Origin: an uncultured Bacteroidales bacterium
Lineage (GTDB): Bacteria; Bacteroidota; Bacteroidia; Bacteroidales; Paludibacteraceae
Direction: 5' to 3'
Assembly: GCA_937901225.1 (NCBI GenBank)
Contig: CALCGX010000012.1
Coordinates: forward strand, 1-10,792
DNA length: 10,792 bases
Numbering within the stretch: position 1 is the stretch's first letter; each line of letters opens with the position of its first letter. A program made the position numbers and the translations under genes. Of the stretch, positions 1 through 6,641 are shown piece after piece. Below the pieces are notes generated by a model that saw only the letters and a program-made list of their open reading frames with translations, made no database searches and had not been told where the DNA came from.

Positions 1-1788
1 GAAGATAGCCTCTGAGGGAACGCTCACGATTTGGAGGCGGATACCCTCAGCGCGGAGGAGCTCAGCACCTGCCATGAGGGTAGAAACTTCGCTACCAGAA
101 GCGAGCATCACCACTTGTGGGTTCTCGTCCTTGCTCACGATATACGCACCTTTCTTCACGCCAGCCTCTGATGTGTTAGGCACAGAGGTAACATCTTGGC
201 GAGAAAGGATAAGAGCAGTTGGGGTATAGACATTCTCCATCGCCATCTTCCATGTTGCGGTAGTCTCCTCTGCATCAGCTGGACGTAGTACCATCACGCT
301 TGGACGACCAGAGTGGTTGTGGAGTTTCTCCATGAGGCGGATTTGTGCCTCTTGCTCTACTGGCTCGTGGGTTGGGCCATCCTCACCTACGCGGAAAGCA
401 TCGTGGCTCCATACGAACATCATCTGAATCTCCATGAGAGCAGCCATACGGATAGCTGGTTTCATATAGTCAGAGAATACGAAGAAAGTACCGCAAGCAG
501 GAATAATACCACCGTGGAGTGCCATACCGATGCAGACGCACGCCATGGTGAGCTCGCTCACACCCGATTGGAGGAAACGACCAGTAAAGTCTTCTGCCGT
601 GATGACATGGGTATGCTTGAGGAAACCATCGGTCTTATCTGAGTTGCAAAGGTCGGCGGAGGATACAATCATGTTGCCGACATGCTCAGAGAGGAAAGCG
701 AGTGCAGAAGCTGAAGCGGTACGGGTAGCGACATTGTCCTTTTGTTGGAGCAGACTCCAGTCAAGACAAGGTGTCTCGCCACTCATGAAGGTCTCGTACT
801 CGTTGGCAGCCAATGGGTTAGCCTCTTTCCACTCGTGGTAAGCTGCGTAGCGTTGGTTGGTGATTTCGCGAAGCTCTTCAGCGCGTTTGTCGAAGAGCGC
901 TTGTACATCAGGGAAGATTTGGAATGGGTTCTCAGGGTCGCCACCGAGGTTCTTGACTGTTGCCTCGAAGCTTGCGCCAGACTTGCTGAGTGGCTGACCG
1001 TGGGTAGAGGTCTTACCTTCCCAACTTGCGCCTTCGGCGTTCACGCAACCTTTACCCATAGAGGTATGACCAATGATGAGCGAAGGACGGTTCTTTTCGT
1101 TTTGTGCGTTGATGATCGCTTGGCGGATAGCGTCAGGATCGTGGCCATCGATGTCTTGTACATACCAACCCCATGCCTCGTACTTCATGGCTACATTCTC
1201 AGAACTTACCTCGTTGCAAGAAGTAGAGAGCTGAATCTCGTTGGAGTCGTAGTACATGATGAGATTATCAAGTTTGAGGTGCCCTGCCATACGACCTGCG
1301 CCTTGGCTGATTTCCTCTTGGATGCCGCCGTCAGAGATGAAAGCATATATGGTTGGGTTGTGGATCTCGCCGTAACGAGCGTTGAACCACTTAGCTGCAA
1401 TAGCAGCACCGACAGCGAACGTGTGACCTTGACCAAGAGGACCAGAGGTGTTTTCGATGCCACGCTCCACATTGCGCTCAGGGTGACCAGGAGTCACACT
1501 GCCCCATTGGCGGAGTTGCTTGAGTTCGTCCATGGTGAAGTGACCTGTCATGCAGAGTTGTGCATAGAGCATAGGTGACATGTGACCAGGATCAAGGAAG
1601 AAGCGGTCGCGCGCCTCCCAACATGGGTTCTCTGGATCGTGGATAAGGAACTCTGAATAAAGCACTTGTACGAAGTCTGCTCCACTCATTGAGCCACCAG
1701 GGTGACCACTCTTGGCCTTCTCGACCATTGCTGCGGCAAGGATACGGATGTTATCAGCCGCTTTTGTCATTAGTTGTTTTGAATTCAT
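1..1788 (-). CDS. tkt: Transketolase, C-terminus cut off by window edge
   Basis: Thiamine-diphosphate enzyme of the non-oxidative pentose phosphate pathway, moving two-carbon ketol units between sugar phosphates in the cytoplasm. The minus strand is open for 596 codons to position 1; transketolases have roughly 670 residues, so about 75 C-terminal residues are missing. Visible family sequence includes KAKSGHPGGSMSGADF near residue 25, RDRFFLDPGHMSPMLYAQL, NTSGPLGQGH, the diphosphate-site segment AFISDGGIQEEISQGAGR followed by YYDSNEIQLST, and in the pyrimidine domain FVFSDYMKPAIRMAAL and HDAFRVGEDGPTHEPVEQ. The chosen start ATG (1786-1788) gives MNSKQLMTKAADNIRILA; the in-frame ATG six codons later is also possible. 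It lies 54 nt after an outer-membrane protein gene on the same strand with no terminator between, so it may be the last gene of that operon. A poor promoter-like CAACTTTG at 1815-1822 lacks a matching upstream TTG. Confidence 0.97.
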   Translation of the reverse strand, partial: MNSKQLMTKAADNIRILAAAMVEKAKSGHPGGSMSGADFVQVLYSEFLIHDPENPCWEARDRFFLDPGHMSPMLYAQLCMTGHFTMDELKQLRQWGSVTPGHPERNVERGIENTSGPLGQGHTFAVGAAIAAKWFNARYGEIHNPTIYAFISDGGIQEEISQGAGRMAGHLKLDNLIMYYDSNEIQLSTSCNEVSSENVAMKYEAWGWYVQDIDGHDPDAIRQAIINAQNEKNRPSLIIGHTSMGKGCVNAEGASWEGKTSTHGQPLSKSGASFEATVKNLGGDPENPFQIFPDVQALFDKRAEELREITNQRYAAYHEWKEANPLAANEYETFMSGETPCLDWSLLQQKDNVATRTASASALAFLSEHVGNMIVSSADLCNSDKTDGFLKHTHVITAEDFTGRFLQSGVSELTMACVCIGMALHGGIIPACGTFFVFSDYMKPAIRMAALMEIQMMFVWSHDAFRVGEDGPTHEPVEQEAQIRLMEKLHNHSGRPSVMVLRPADAEETTATWKMAMENVYTPTALILSRQDVTSVPNTSEAGVKKGAYIVSKDENPQVVMLASGSEVSTLMAGAELLRAEGIRLQIVSVPSEAIF

Positions 1789-1842
1789 GATTGTATCGTT
1801 AGTTTATTATAGTTCAAAGTTGTTTAAAATGGTTCGGCGTGG

Positions 1843-2487
1843 TTAAAATTTGTATGCGAGGTAGTAGTTGAATCCCCAATTAAAATCCTTGCGGAAACCC
1901 AAACCTGGAATATAGTAAGGCATCACTCCTCCCTCTTTGGCATTGCGGGTGAATAGGAGTTTCATACGGATATACCATCCCATCTGAAAACCCTTGTATA
2001 CTTGCACCTGACAACCCGCTACTATTTCTCCCCAACAGTCAAAACGGTGTTGGTCGTAGAAATTCAGTCGTTGTTCTCCCCAATACTCACTATGTAACTT
2101 GACATTCGTAAGGTCATAGTTCTGGTATGCACCACCAAAGCGCAAACCAACTAGCATATTATTCTCCGACGCACCTTTTTTTACTACTGCAAGATCCATG
2201 CCCAAACGACCAAAACCCCCTTGCCCTTTGTGCATTCCACCGTCTGCACCACGCTCCGCCAGGGCATATCCTGCTTCAAGGGTAGGGTAGAAACGTTTAG
2301 CAAGGCGCACATTGATGGCTGCCTCATAACTTTGTATCTTTCCCGCAGAACGCGCCAATTCAAGAACGGAGTTTCCTATATCCAACTTCACGCTCATACC
2401 CTGATACACAGCGGTGTCTGCATATTCGCGTGCGCTCGCGCATAATGCGAAGCAGCAGAGGGATACTATGAGCAACAGTCTATTCAT
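1843..2487 (-). CDS. Outer-membrane beta-barrel-like protein, DUF6048-like
   Basis: A 214-residue exported protein of unknown function. Residues 1-19 form a signal peptide (MNRLLLIVSLCCFALCASA) with likely cleavage before REYAD. The rest has alternating hydrophobic/polar strands rich in Tyr, Phe and Gly (for example LEAGYALAERG, MLVGLRFGGAYQNY, FQMGWYIRMKLLF) and ends in aromatic strand FNWGFNYYLAYKF with terminal Phe, the usual signature of an outer-membrane barrel handled by the BAM machinery. I recall this as the Bacteroidota DUF6048 family, which often sits beside a DUF6452 lipoprotein, as here. The start was set at ATG 2485-2487: the longer reading from 2517 would put ten residues before the signal peptide. 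The start overlaps the 3' end of the preceding lipoprotein gene by 8 nt, which suggests translational coupling. Family naming is from memory; the barrel topology is inferred. Confidence 0.85.
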   Translation of the reverse strand: MNRLLLIVSLCCFALCASAREYADTAVYQGMSVKLDIGNSVLELARSAGKIQSYEAAINVRLAKRFYPTLEAGYALAERGADGGMHKGQGGFGRLGMDLAVVKKGASENNMLVGLRFGGAYQNYDLTNVKLHSEYWGEQRLNFYDQHRFDCWGEIVAGCQVQVYKGFQMGWYIRMKLLFTRNAKEGGVMPYYIPGLGFRKDFNWGFNYYLAYKF

Positions 2488-3004
2488 GTAGGTAAATACA
2501 CAGATTGTCTTGTGCAACAGTTTCTACACTCGCGTTGAGGATACTAACACTATCCACGCGTGGGTCGGTTGACCACGCTGCGGTAATGGTGTGATATACC
2601 GCACAACCGCAAGCCAAACTGATAAACTGCTGACGAGGGGTGTGCTGAATATAGAGTGTATCTATCTGATTGTGATAGAGCATCAGGTAGGCTGTCAGAT
2701 TGGTATCAGGTCGCAACTCTAGTCCCATGACTTTGACACCTTTGTCCTGCATGCCGATGTTGCTACCGATGCCTACCACGGCTATACTATCCCATTGGGC
2801 ATAGTATGTGGTGTCACCTGACGAAGTGATTGAATCTGCCGACAAGGTAATTTGTACCGCAGAGTCCAACTCTTGGTGGCAAGTGGTGTCAGGTTCGCAA
2901 GCAGTAAAGAGGGAACAAAGAACAAGGAATAAAGAGCAAAGACGAATATGCTTCGTCTGTCGTAATAGGAACTGATAAGTCTTGATTCTTTGCTCTTGGT
3001 TCAT
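2480..3004 (-). CDS. Lipoprotein, DUF6452-like
   Basis: A 174-residue lipoprotein of unknown function. Residues 1-21 are an unusually long polar, basic n-region; residues 22-35 are a hydrophobic core with a repetitive CSLFLVLCSLF pattern; the lipobox LFTAC places the lipidated cysteine at residue 36. The exported part is small, Ser/Thr-rich and probably all-beta, with a CGC motif (SLACGCAVYHTITAAW) and a C-terminal segment VDSVSILNASVETVAQDNLC. This matches my recollection of the Bacteroidota DUF6452 family, found next to DUF6048 genes. ATG 3002-3004 begins 3 nt after the stop of the membrane-protein gene and its 3' end overlaps the next gene by 8 nt, so all three are surely cotranscribed. 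The first 75 nt contain an 11-bp inverted repeat (listed separately) that may have been added to the 5' end of the gene. No catalytic motif seen. Confidence 0.85.
   Translation of the reverse strand: MNQEQRIKTYQFLLRQTKHIRLCSLFLVLCSLFTACEPDTTCHQELDSAVQITLSADSITSSGDTTYYAQWDSIAVVGIGSNIGMQDKGVKVMGLELRPDTNLTAYLMLYHNQIDTLYIQHTPRQQFISLACGCAVYHTITAAWSTDPRVDSVSILNASVETVAQDNLCIYLHE
2932..2997 (-). repeat. Inverted repeat spanning the signal-peptide coding region
   Basis: AAGAGCAAAGA at 2932-2942 is perfectly complementary to TCTTTGCTCTT at 2987-2997. Inside this pair GACGAA (2941-2946) and TTCGTC (2952-2957) form a second stem with a 5-nt loop, sharing two bases with the outer arm, so the two helices are alternatives or meet at a junction. 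The whole structure lies within the first 25 codons of the lipoprotein gene and just after its start codon in the mRNA. It could affect translation initiation or be debris of a dispersed repeat; neither is proven. Confidence 0.6.
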
Positions 3005-3007
3005 GAC

Positions 3008-3520
3008 TCACAATAATGTCTTCGCCTCGTTTTTGAGTGCTTGCAGCGCAATATCATTGGGCGTATCACCATTAGTACGATAGGCTGTGATGAGCGTTTT
3101 AGCGTAGTCCAACGCGCTGCTCCCAACTGGCATCTGTTGTGCGATGCTATTCACAAAAGCCACTGTTTGTTGCTTGGCATTGTCAATCAACCCCCACACC
3201 TCGTCACTTACATAAATCTGTTGGCTGAGGTTATGGTCATACTCTTGGCGGATGGTCTGCATCAGATGTGCTTGCACTTGCAAGGGGGTCATTTCCGCCA
3301 GATTGAGATCAATGAGCATATGCTCTGGCGTAGTACGCTCCAGCAGCAATGACAAGCGCTCATATGCGCGCACACGAATGGGCGAAATCTCTTTTTGTGA
3401 CAGTCTTTTTAATTCCCATAGACGCTTTTCTTCCTCGTTTTTATAAAACTTATGCATCACAAACCATGTCGCCAAAAGCACGCAAAGGGCAGGAATACAA
3501 TATCTCAAAATCTCTACCAT
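3008..3520 (-). CDS. Single-pass membrane protein conserved in Bacteroidota (DUF7935-like)
   Basis: A 170-residue protein of unknown function. One transmembrane helix at about residues 4-22 (ILRYCIPALCVLLATWFVM) is followed by a charged helical stretch (KNEEEKRLWELKRLSQKEISPIRVRAYERLSLLLERTTPEHML) and a helical cytoplasmic-type domain containing QVQAHLMQTIRQEYDHNLSQQIYVSDEVW. I recall a Bacteroidota-wide family with the same layout (helix, RxxAYERLxLxLER, IRxEYEHNxxQQxYVS), which I believe is DUF7935; the number is uncertain. The start at ATG 3518-3520 was chosen because the longer reading, beginning at TTG 3550, starts inside the -7 promoter element TAACTTTG (3548-3555) and so cannot be transcribed. 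This leaves a leader of about 20 nt. It is the first gene of the envelope operon and its stop is 3 nt before the lipoprotein ATG. Confidence 0.85.
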   Translation of the reverse strand: MVEILRYCIPALCVLLATWFVMHKFYKNEEEKRLWELKRLSQKEISPIRVRAYERLSLLLERTTPEHMLIDLNLAEMTPLQVQAHLMQTIRQEYDHNLSQQIYVSDEVWGLIDNAKQQTVAFVNSIAQQMPVGSSALDYAKTLITAYRTNGDTPNDIALQALKNEAKTLL

Positions 3521-3547
3521 AATCACAAAGTTATCCAAATTATCGTG

Positions 3548-3578
3548 CAAAGTTACTGTTTTTTTTGCATATATGCAA
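3548..3578 (-). promoter_or_regulatory. Promoter of the envelope-gene operon
   Basis: Bacteroidota-type promoter. The -33 TTG is at 3578-3576, within the perfect 14-nt palindrome TTGCATATATGCAA (3565-3578), followed by an A8 tract (3559-3566 on minus), and -7 TAACTTTG at 3555-3548; the spacer between TTG and TA is 20 nt. Start of transcription is expected near 3541. It begins only 20 nt after the stop of the nuclease gene. Confidence 0.8.
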
Positions 3579-3597
3579 GAAAAAACGGTATTTTTGT

Positions 3598-4884
3598 TTA
3601 TTTATCGCCTAATTGTATACTAATCAGTATAGGGTCGTGGTCCGCATAGCGGAACATCGTCTTGTCAAGCCGACGCTTGTAACCACGCGAGTAGAAGTAG
3701 TCAGCATTCAGGTGATAGGGGTGCACAGCCTTCACTTGTGCTACCATTGTTGGAGAAGCAAATGCACGGTCCAGATACCCCGCTTCGCTATGATACACAT
3801 AGGAATAACCCGTTGAATCATATTGCATGAGTACATCTTCATAACCGGCTTGTACGAGTTTTTGAATAGGCTGCTCTTGGCTATAACAGTTATAGTCACC
3901 TACGAGCAGGATATCCTTGTCGCCAAACAACTGCTCTTTCTCAATCTTATCCAGCATCACCAACAGACTGTCCACATTCACCATTCTTTTACTATTCGAC
4001 GCATCACCCGTACCCCGCTTCGAACGCAGATGGTTGATATTCAGCACAAAGCGCTCACCGCTCTTAATCTCCTCAAATCCGCACGCCACCATGCGATAGT
4101 GGTAGTGACTACTTGGGTCGTGATACCCATATTGTAGGTCGCCATATGGACGCACGCGGTCGGTGCGATAGATATACCCGCAGGAGATGGTGTCACCATT
4201 GCTCCAGCCCTGCGATACATATGCATAGCGCGCTTTTTTGGCTCTTTCATTCATCGCACGCACTAGCATCTCCGCTGCACTATCGCCCTTCTGTATCTCG
4301 CAAATAGCGTAGATATCGGCATTGATATGCGTGAGAGCTTTGCTGATTTTCTCTGTTTGAATAGCTTGTTGCTCTTTGGTGGTCTTGCGATGTGCATAAC
4401 CGCCCAAATCGTAGAAATAGTTTTGGATATTGGCTGCACATACCAGCAGACCCTTGGGCATCTTGGGCTTGGGCTCAGGTTTGTTATTCTGGAACTTAGG
4501 CGTAGCGCCAGTCACCAGTTTTCCTGGTGCAACCATACGAGCGGTCAGGTTCTTCAATACTGCACCCGTGCGCACTTCATAGTTACGGATATTGCATGTC
4601 AATCGAATAATCTGTGCCCTATTTGCCTGCTTTATAGCCCAATATTCGGTGCTGTCGCCCTCTGCCAAACCCGTGGCACGTTCTTCGGGTACATACAACC
4701 GCTCGGGGGCAAGAATCAGCGAGTCATAGTAGTTGCCACACACATAAAGCGGAGTGGTGATTTGCACCATTTTGCCTATGTATGGCTCCCAACCATTGGC
4801 AAATGATGCTGGAAATTGCACTTTCTCCACGGCAAGTAGCGAGGAGGTGAAAAAGATAACTAACAATAAAACGATTTTGCGCAT
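3598..4884 (-). CDS. Secreted endonuclease/exonuclease/phosphatase-family nuclease (ExeM/NucH-like)
   Basis: A 428-residue exported metal-dependent phosphodiesterase, probably a DNase for extracellular or periplasmic nucleic acid. Residues 1-18 are a signal peptide (MRKIVLLLVIFFTSSLLA). Residues 20-130 resemble the N-terminal OB-fold-like domain of ExeM/NucH nucleases (WEPYIGKMVQITTPLYVCGNYY). A Pro/Lys-rich linker at 132-144 leads to the catalytic domain, about 147-428. It carries AANIQNYF (150-157), the metal-binding Glu196 in YAICEIQ, His285 in NINHLRSKRG, Asp330/Asn332 in VGDYNCY, Asp372 in GYLDRAFAS, and Asp415-His416 in ADHDPI: the full EEP catalytic set. One family position usually His or Tyr after LD is Arg373 here. 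ATG 4882-4884 follows a short leader of about 20 nt from the promoter at 4911-4941. Divergent from the DUF6973-like lipoprotein. Substrate (DNA, RNA, both) is not resolved by sequence alone. Confidence 0.93.
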   Translation of the reverse strand: MRKIVLLLVIFFTSSLLAVEKVQFPASFANGWEPYIGKMVQITTPLYVCGNYYDSLILAPERLYVPEERATGLAEGDSTEYWAIKQANRAQIIRLTCNIRNYEVRTGAVLKNLTARMVAPGKLVTGATPKFQNNKPEPKPKMPKGLLVCAANIQNYFYDLGGYAHRKTTKEQQAIQTEKISKALTHINADIYAICEIQKGDSAAEMLVRAMNERAKKARYAYVSQGWSNGDTISCGYIYRTDRVRPYGDLQYGYHDPSSHYHYRMVACGFEEIKSGERFVLNINHLRSKRGTGDASNSKRMVNVDSLLVMLDKIEKEQLFGDKDILLVGDYNCYSQEQPIQKLVQAGYEDVLMQYDSTGYSYVYHSEAGYLDRAFASPTMVAQVKAVHPYHLNADYFYSRGYKRRLDKTMFRYADHDPILISIQLGDK

Positions 4885-4910
4885 AAGACTCTGATTTTAC
4901 AAATATGCCA

Positions 4911-4941
4911 CAAAGGTACTACTTTTTTGCGAGATATGCAA
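4911..4941 (-). promoter_or_regulatory. Promoter of the secreted nuclease gene
   Basis: TTG at 4941-4939 in TTGCATATCTCGCAA, A6 tract at 4928-4923, then TACCTTTG at 4918-4911; spacer exactly 20 nt. TTGC and GCAA form a short dyad. The leader to ATG 4884 is about 20 nt. Back to back with the plus-strand promoter at 4979-5009; the two TTG elements are 37 nt apart. Confidence 0.82.
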
Positions 4942-4978
4942 CAATTCTAGCGAATTAGCTTTAATTCTTGACTTTTAT

Positions 4979-5009
4979 TTGTGTATATGCATTTTTTGTA
5001 GTACTTTTG
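4979..5009 (+). promoter_or_regulatory. Promoter of the DUF6973-like lipoprotein gene
   Basis: TTG at 4979-4981 followed by TGTATATGCA, a T6 tract (4992-4997) and TACTTTTG at 5002-5009, spacer 20 nt. Transcription should start near 5015, 15 nt before ATG 5031. This rules out the upstream in-frame start at 4968, which lies upstream of the promoter. Confidence 0.82.
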
Positions 5010-5030
5010 CACAAAATTTCAGATACACAG

Positions 5031-6059
5031 ATGCGCAAGTTTTTCGTATTTTTGATAGGATTGACCACTCTGCTGTTTGCGAGTTGCCGCACTCAGCAAG
5101 TGGCGCAACTAACCGTTGCAGCACAACCTGATACCACCGTGATTCCCACTTTCCCCGCAGAGCTATTCTACGTGTTGGGCACACGATGGGAAGCTGATAC
5201 TGCTTTGCAAGACCATACGATAGCCGACTACATCGAGCAGGAGTTGATACGCCTCTACCCAGAGAAAGCCTATGCAGGATATATCAATCGATTATGTGCA
5301 TTGACCGACAGATTGTTGGTGTCCTCCCAACGAAAGCCGATTTTGTTCAATCCACGCAGACAAGAGATCCAATTTTCTTCTGCCGCATCGCTGCGTACCG
5401 ATTTTGCTGCGGCATTAGACTCACTTTCGTTGACAGAAGAGATAGAGGTACTCGAATTGACGCCTGAAGAGCAGGCGGATTGGAACGCCTTGCAATCCCT
5501 CGTACATAGCGAACAGCCCCTTACGCGTGAGGCGTTCGACACGTTGAATCTCGCATTTTTCGAGGAGGAAGATGTGCTATTGACATTGCTTTTGTGGCGG
5601 GGGCCAAGGTTGTTTTATCGTGTGCTACAAAGCAAAGCTCGTGCCGAGAAATTGGCGCGCTATTACTATGGCGAAGCTACCAACAATGGCCGTCCTGGCG
5701 ATGCCTTCAAGCATATTTATGTCAATGTCCTATTGCGAACATATGTCGGTGAATGGCTGTCGCACGCCATCATGGATATTTTTTGGGAATGGAAAAGCCC
5801 TAATGCACCCTGCGATCACTATATGGACTTGCACAACAATATCGTTGGTCGCCAAACGCGCTATGATGAGTTCACGACAATTGACACACAATGTACCGAT
5901 ATGCGGCATTGGCTGCAGTGGGCGGAACATGTGCAGCATTTCGTGCAAGACTCAGTCAATGGCGACTATCAGGGGTGGAACAAAGAAACACCTACTTTCG
6001 TGGTCGAACCTGCTGCCCAAAAAGTGAGCAATACCCAGTACATCTATTGGGATAAATAA
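5031..6059 (+). CDS. Lipoprotein with C-terminal DUF6973-like domain
   Basis: A 342-residue predicted lipoprotein. Residues 1-18 are a signal peptide with lipobox LFASC, lipidated Cys19 (MRKFFVFLIGLTTLLFASC). Residues 40-210 form a mainly helical region without motifs I recognise, containing several acidic stretches (EEIEVLELTPEEQADW, AFFEEEDVLL). Residues 213-283 match the conserved core I associate with DUF6973: NNGRPGDAFKHIYVNVLL with Gly223, Asp224, His228 and Asn232, then MDLHNNIVGR (265-274). The paired DAFxH and DLHNNxxGR motifs suggest a conserved active or metal-binding site, but no reaction is established to my knowledge. The remaining C-terminus is Trp/Gln rich (MRHWLQWAEHVQHFVQDS). 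ATG 5031 was chosen because of the promoter at 4979-5009. Single-gene transcription unit, convergent with tmRNA; no plus-strand terminator was found after it. Confidence 0.85.
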   Translation: MRKFFVFLIGLTTLLFASCRTQQVAQLTVAAQPDTTVIPTFPAELFYVLGTRWEADTALQDHTIADYIEQELIRLYPEKAYAGYINRLCALTDRLLVSSQRKPILFNPRRQEIQFSSAASLRTDFAAALDSLSLTEEIEVLELTPEEQADWNALQSLVHSEQPLTREAFDTLNLAFFEEEDVLLTLLLWRGPRLFYRVLQSKARAEKLARYYYGEATNNGRPGDAFKHIYVNVLLRTYVGEWLSHAIMDIFWEWKSPNAPCDHYMDLHNNIVGRQTRYDEFTTIDTQCTDMRHWLQWAEHVQHFVQDSVNGDYQGWNKETPTFVVEPAAQKVSNTQYIYWDK

Positions 6060-6088
6060 GATGGTTTGTTGCAGCATGCCAATCCATT

Positions 6089-6125
6089 AAAAAAGAGAAA
6101 CGATAACGAAACACCTTCATTATCG
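6089..6125 (-). terminator. Intrinsic terminator of tmRNA
   Basis: On the minus strand a 10-bp stem (arms 6125-6116 and 6110-6101, CGATAATGAA with TTCGTTATCG, one G-T wobble) closes a 5-nt loop and is followed by TTTCTCTTTTTT (6100-6089). It starts 7 nt after the encoded tmRNA 3' end. On the plus strand no T-tract follows, so it should not terminate the lipoprotein mRNA. Confidence 0.85.
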
Positions 6126-6132
6126 CCTCCAG

Positions 6133-6521
6133 TGGAGATAGCGGGATTCGAACCCGCGTCCAAACAAGGAACCAATATGCTTTCTACACGCTTATCTTGG
6201 CCTTAATTTTCGAGCAATGGCAAGACCCAAGCCACCAACCATTGCCTTATCTGCTGTTATCTCATTCTTGCATCGCAGCCTGCAACAACCAGTCCCGATA
6301 TTTCCGCACCGCTTAACCCATTCAGCCTCTGGACGTTGGCTTGGAGCGATGTCTCGGTTCAGCACCTTGTGCCGAAACTAGGCGAATCTACTATACTTCG
6401 ATTACGCAGCGAGAGCTACAGTATTGTTGCCAGTTATAATGGCGAACCCGATTAACGAGCGGTGTTCATGCTCGGCGTGCTTACATACCTGTTCTACCTG
6501 CTGTCAAAACCAAATATCCCC
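6133..6521 (-). ncRNA. ssrA: tmRNA (transfer-messenger RNA)
   Basis: One-piece tmRNA of about 389 encoded nt, which with SmpB rescues stalled ribosomes and tags the nascent protein for proteolysis. The 5' end GGGGATATTTGGTTTTGACA (from 6521) and the 3' end TATCTCC-A (6140-6133) pair in a 7-bp acceptor stem; its third pair is G-U, the alanine identity element of tmRNA. The T-arm is CGGGTTCGAATCCCG within 6141-6157. The 3' sequence after discriminator A is CTGG rather than CCA, so the CCA end must be added enzymatically. The tag frame at 6431-6402 encodes GNNTVALAA and TAA. The central pseudoknot region follows. The promoter at 6543-6573 predicts a short 5' extension for RNase P to remove, and a strong terminator follows. 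Confidence 0.96.
6402..6431 (-). other. tmRNA proteolysis-tag reading frame
   Basis: GGC AAC AAT ACT GTA GCT CTC GCT GCG TAA encodes GNNTVALAA. The resume codon is inferred to be GGC at 6431-6429, by length and position match with the nine-residue tags (such as GETNYALAA) known from Bacteroides. The ALAA end is the ClpXP-recognised degron; the usual Tyr before it is replaced by Val. Confidence 0.8.
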
Positions 6522-6542
6522 TTACAAAACAGATTGCGTCTG

Positions 6543-6573
6543 CAAAAGTAGTGCTTTTTTGTGACTTGCGCAA
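6543..6573 (-). promoter_or_regulatory. tmRNA promoter
   Basis: TTG at 6573-6571 in the palindrome TTGCGCAA, followed by GTCAC, an A6 tract (6560-6555) and TACTTTTG at 6550-6543; spacer 20 nt. The -7 element ends 21 nt before the mature tmRNA 5' end, so a leader of roughly 15 nt is expected. It is the most diverged of the seven promoters in its -33 half but keeps the spacing. Confidence 0.8.
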
Positions 6574-6641
6574 GAATTTGGCACAAAAAACACCCGTTTA
6601 TCGTTATTTTTCTTCACTTTTTCGCCTTGATATGCCTTTTC

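Noticed and set aside
313..841. Two overlapping plus-strand open frames
   Set aside because: Also antisense to transketolase, mutually overlapping, and without promoter or recognisable protein features.
742..1578. 278-codon plus-strand open frame
   Set aside because: Exactly antisense to a well-conserved stretch of transketolase; its sequence resembles no family, and such shadow frames are expected opposite a strongly coding gene.
1815..1845. Transketolase promoter with -7 CAACTTTG
   Set aside because: First base of the -7 element is off consensus, and the position 20 nt upstream reads TAA rather than TTG; too weak to list as a feature.
3521..3550. Longer N-terminus for the operon's first membrane protein, from TTG 3550
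   Set aside because: The TTG is part of the -7 element TAACTTTG and lies upstream of the expected transcription start.
3565..3578. Palindrome TTGCATATATGCAA as the terminator of the nuclease gene
   Set aside because: In the minus direction it is followed by A8 rather than T's, and it is the -33 element of the next promoter; no clear terminator for the nuclease gene was found.
4968..5030. Longer N-terminus for the DUF6973-like lipoprotein
   Set aside because: It starts upstream of its own promoter and would put 21 residues before a complete signal peptide and lipobox.
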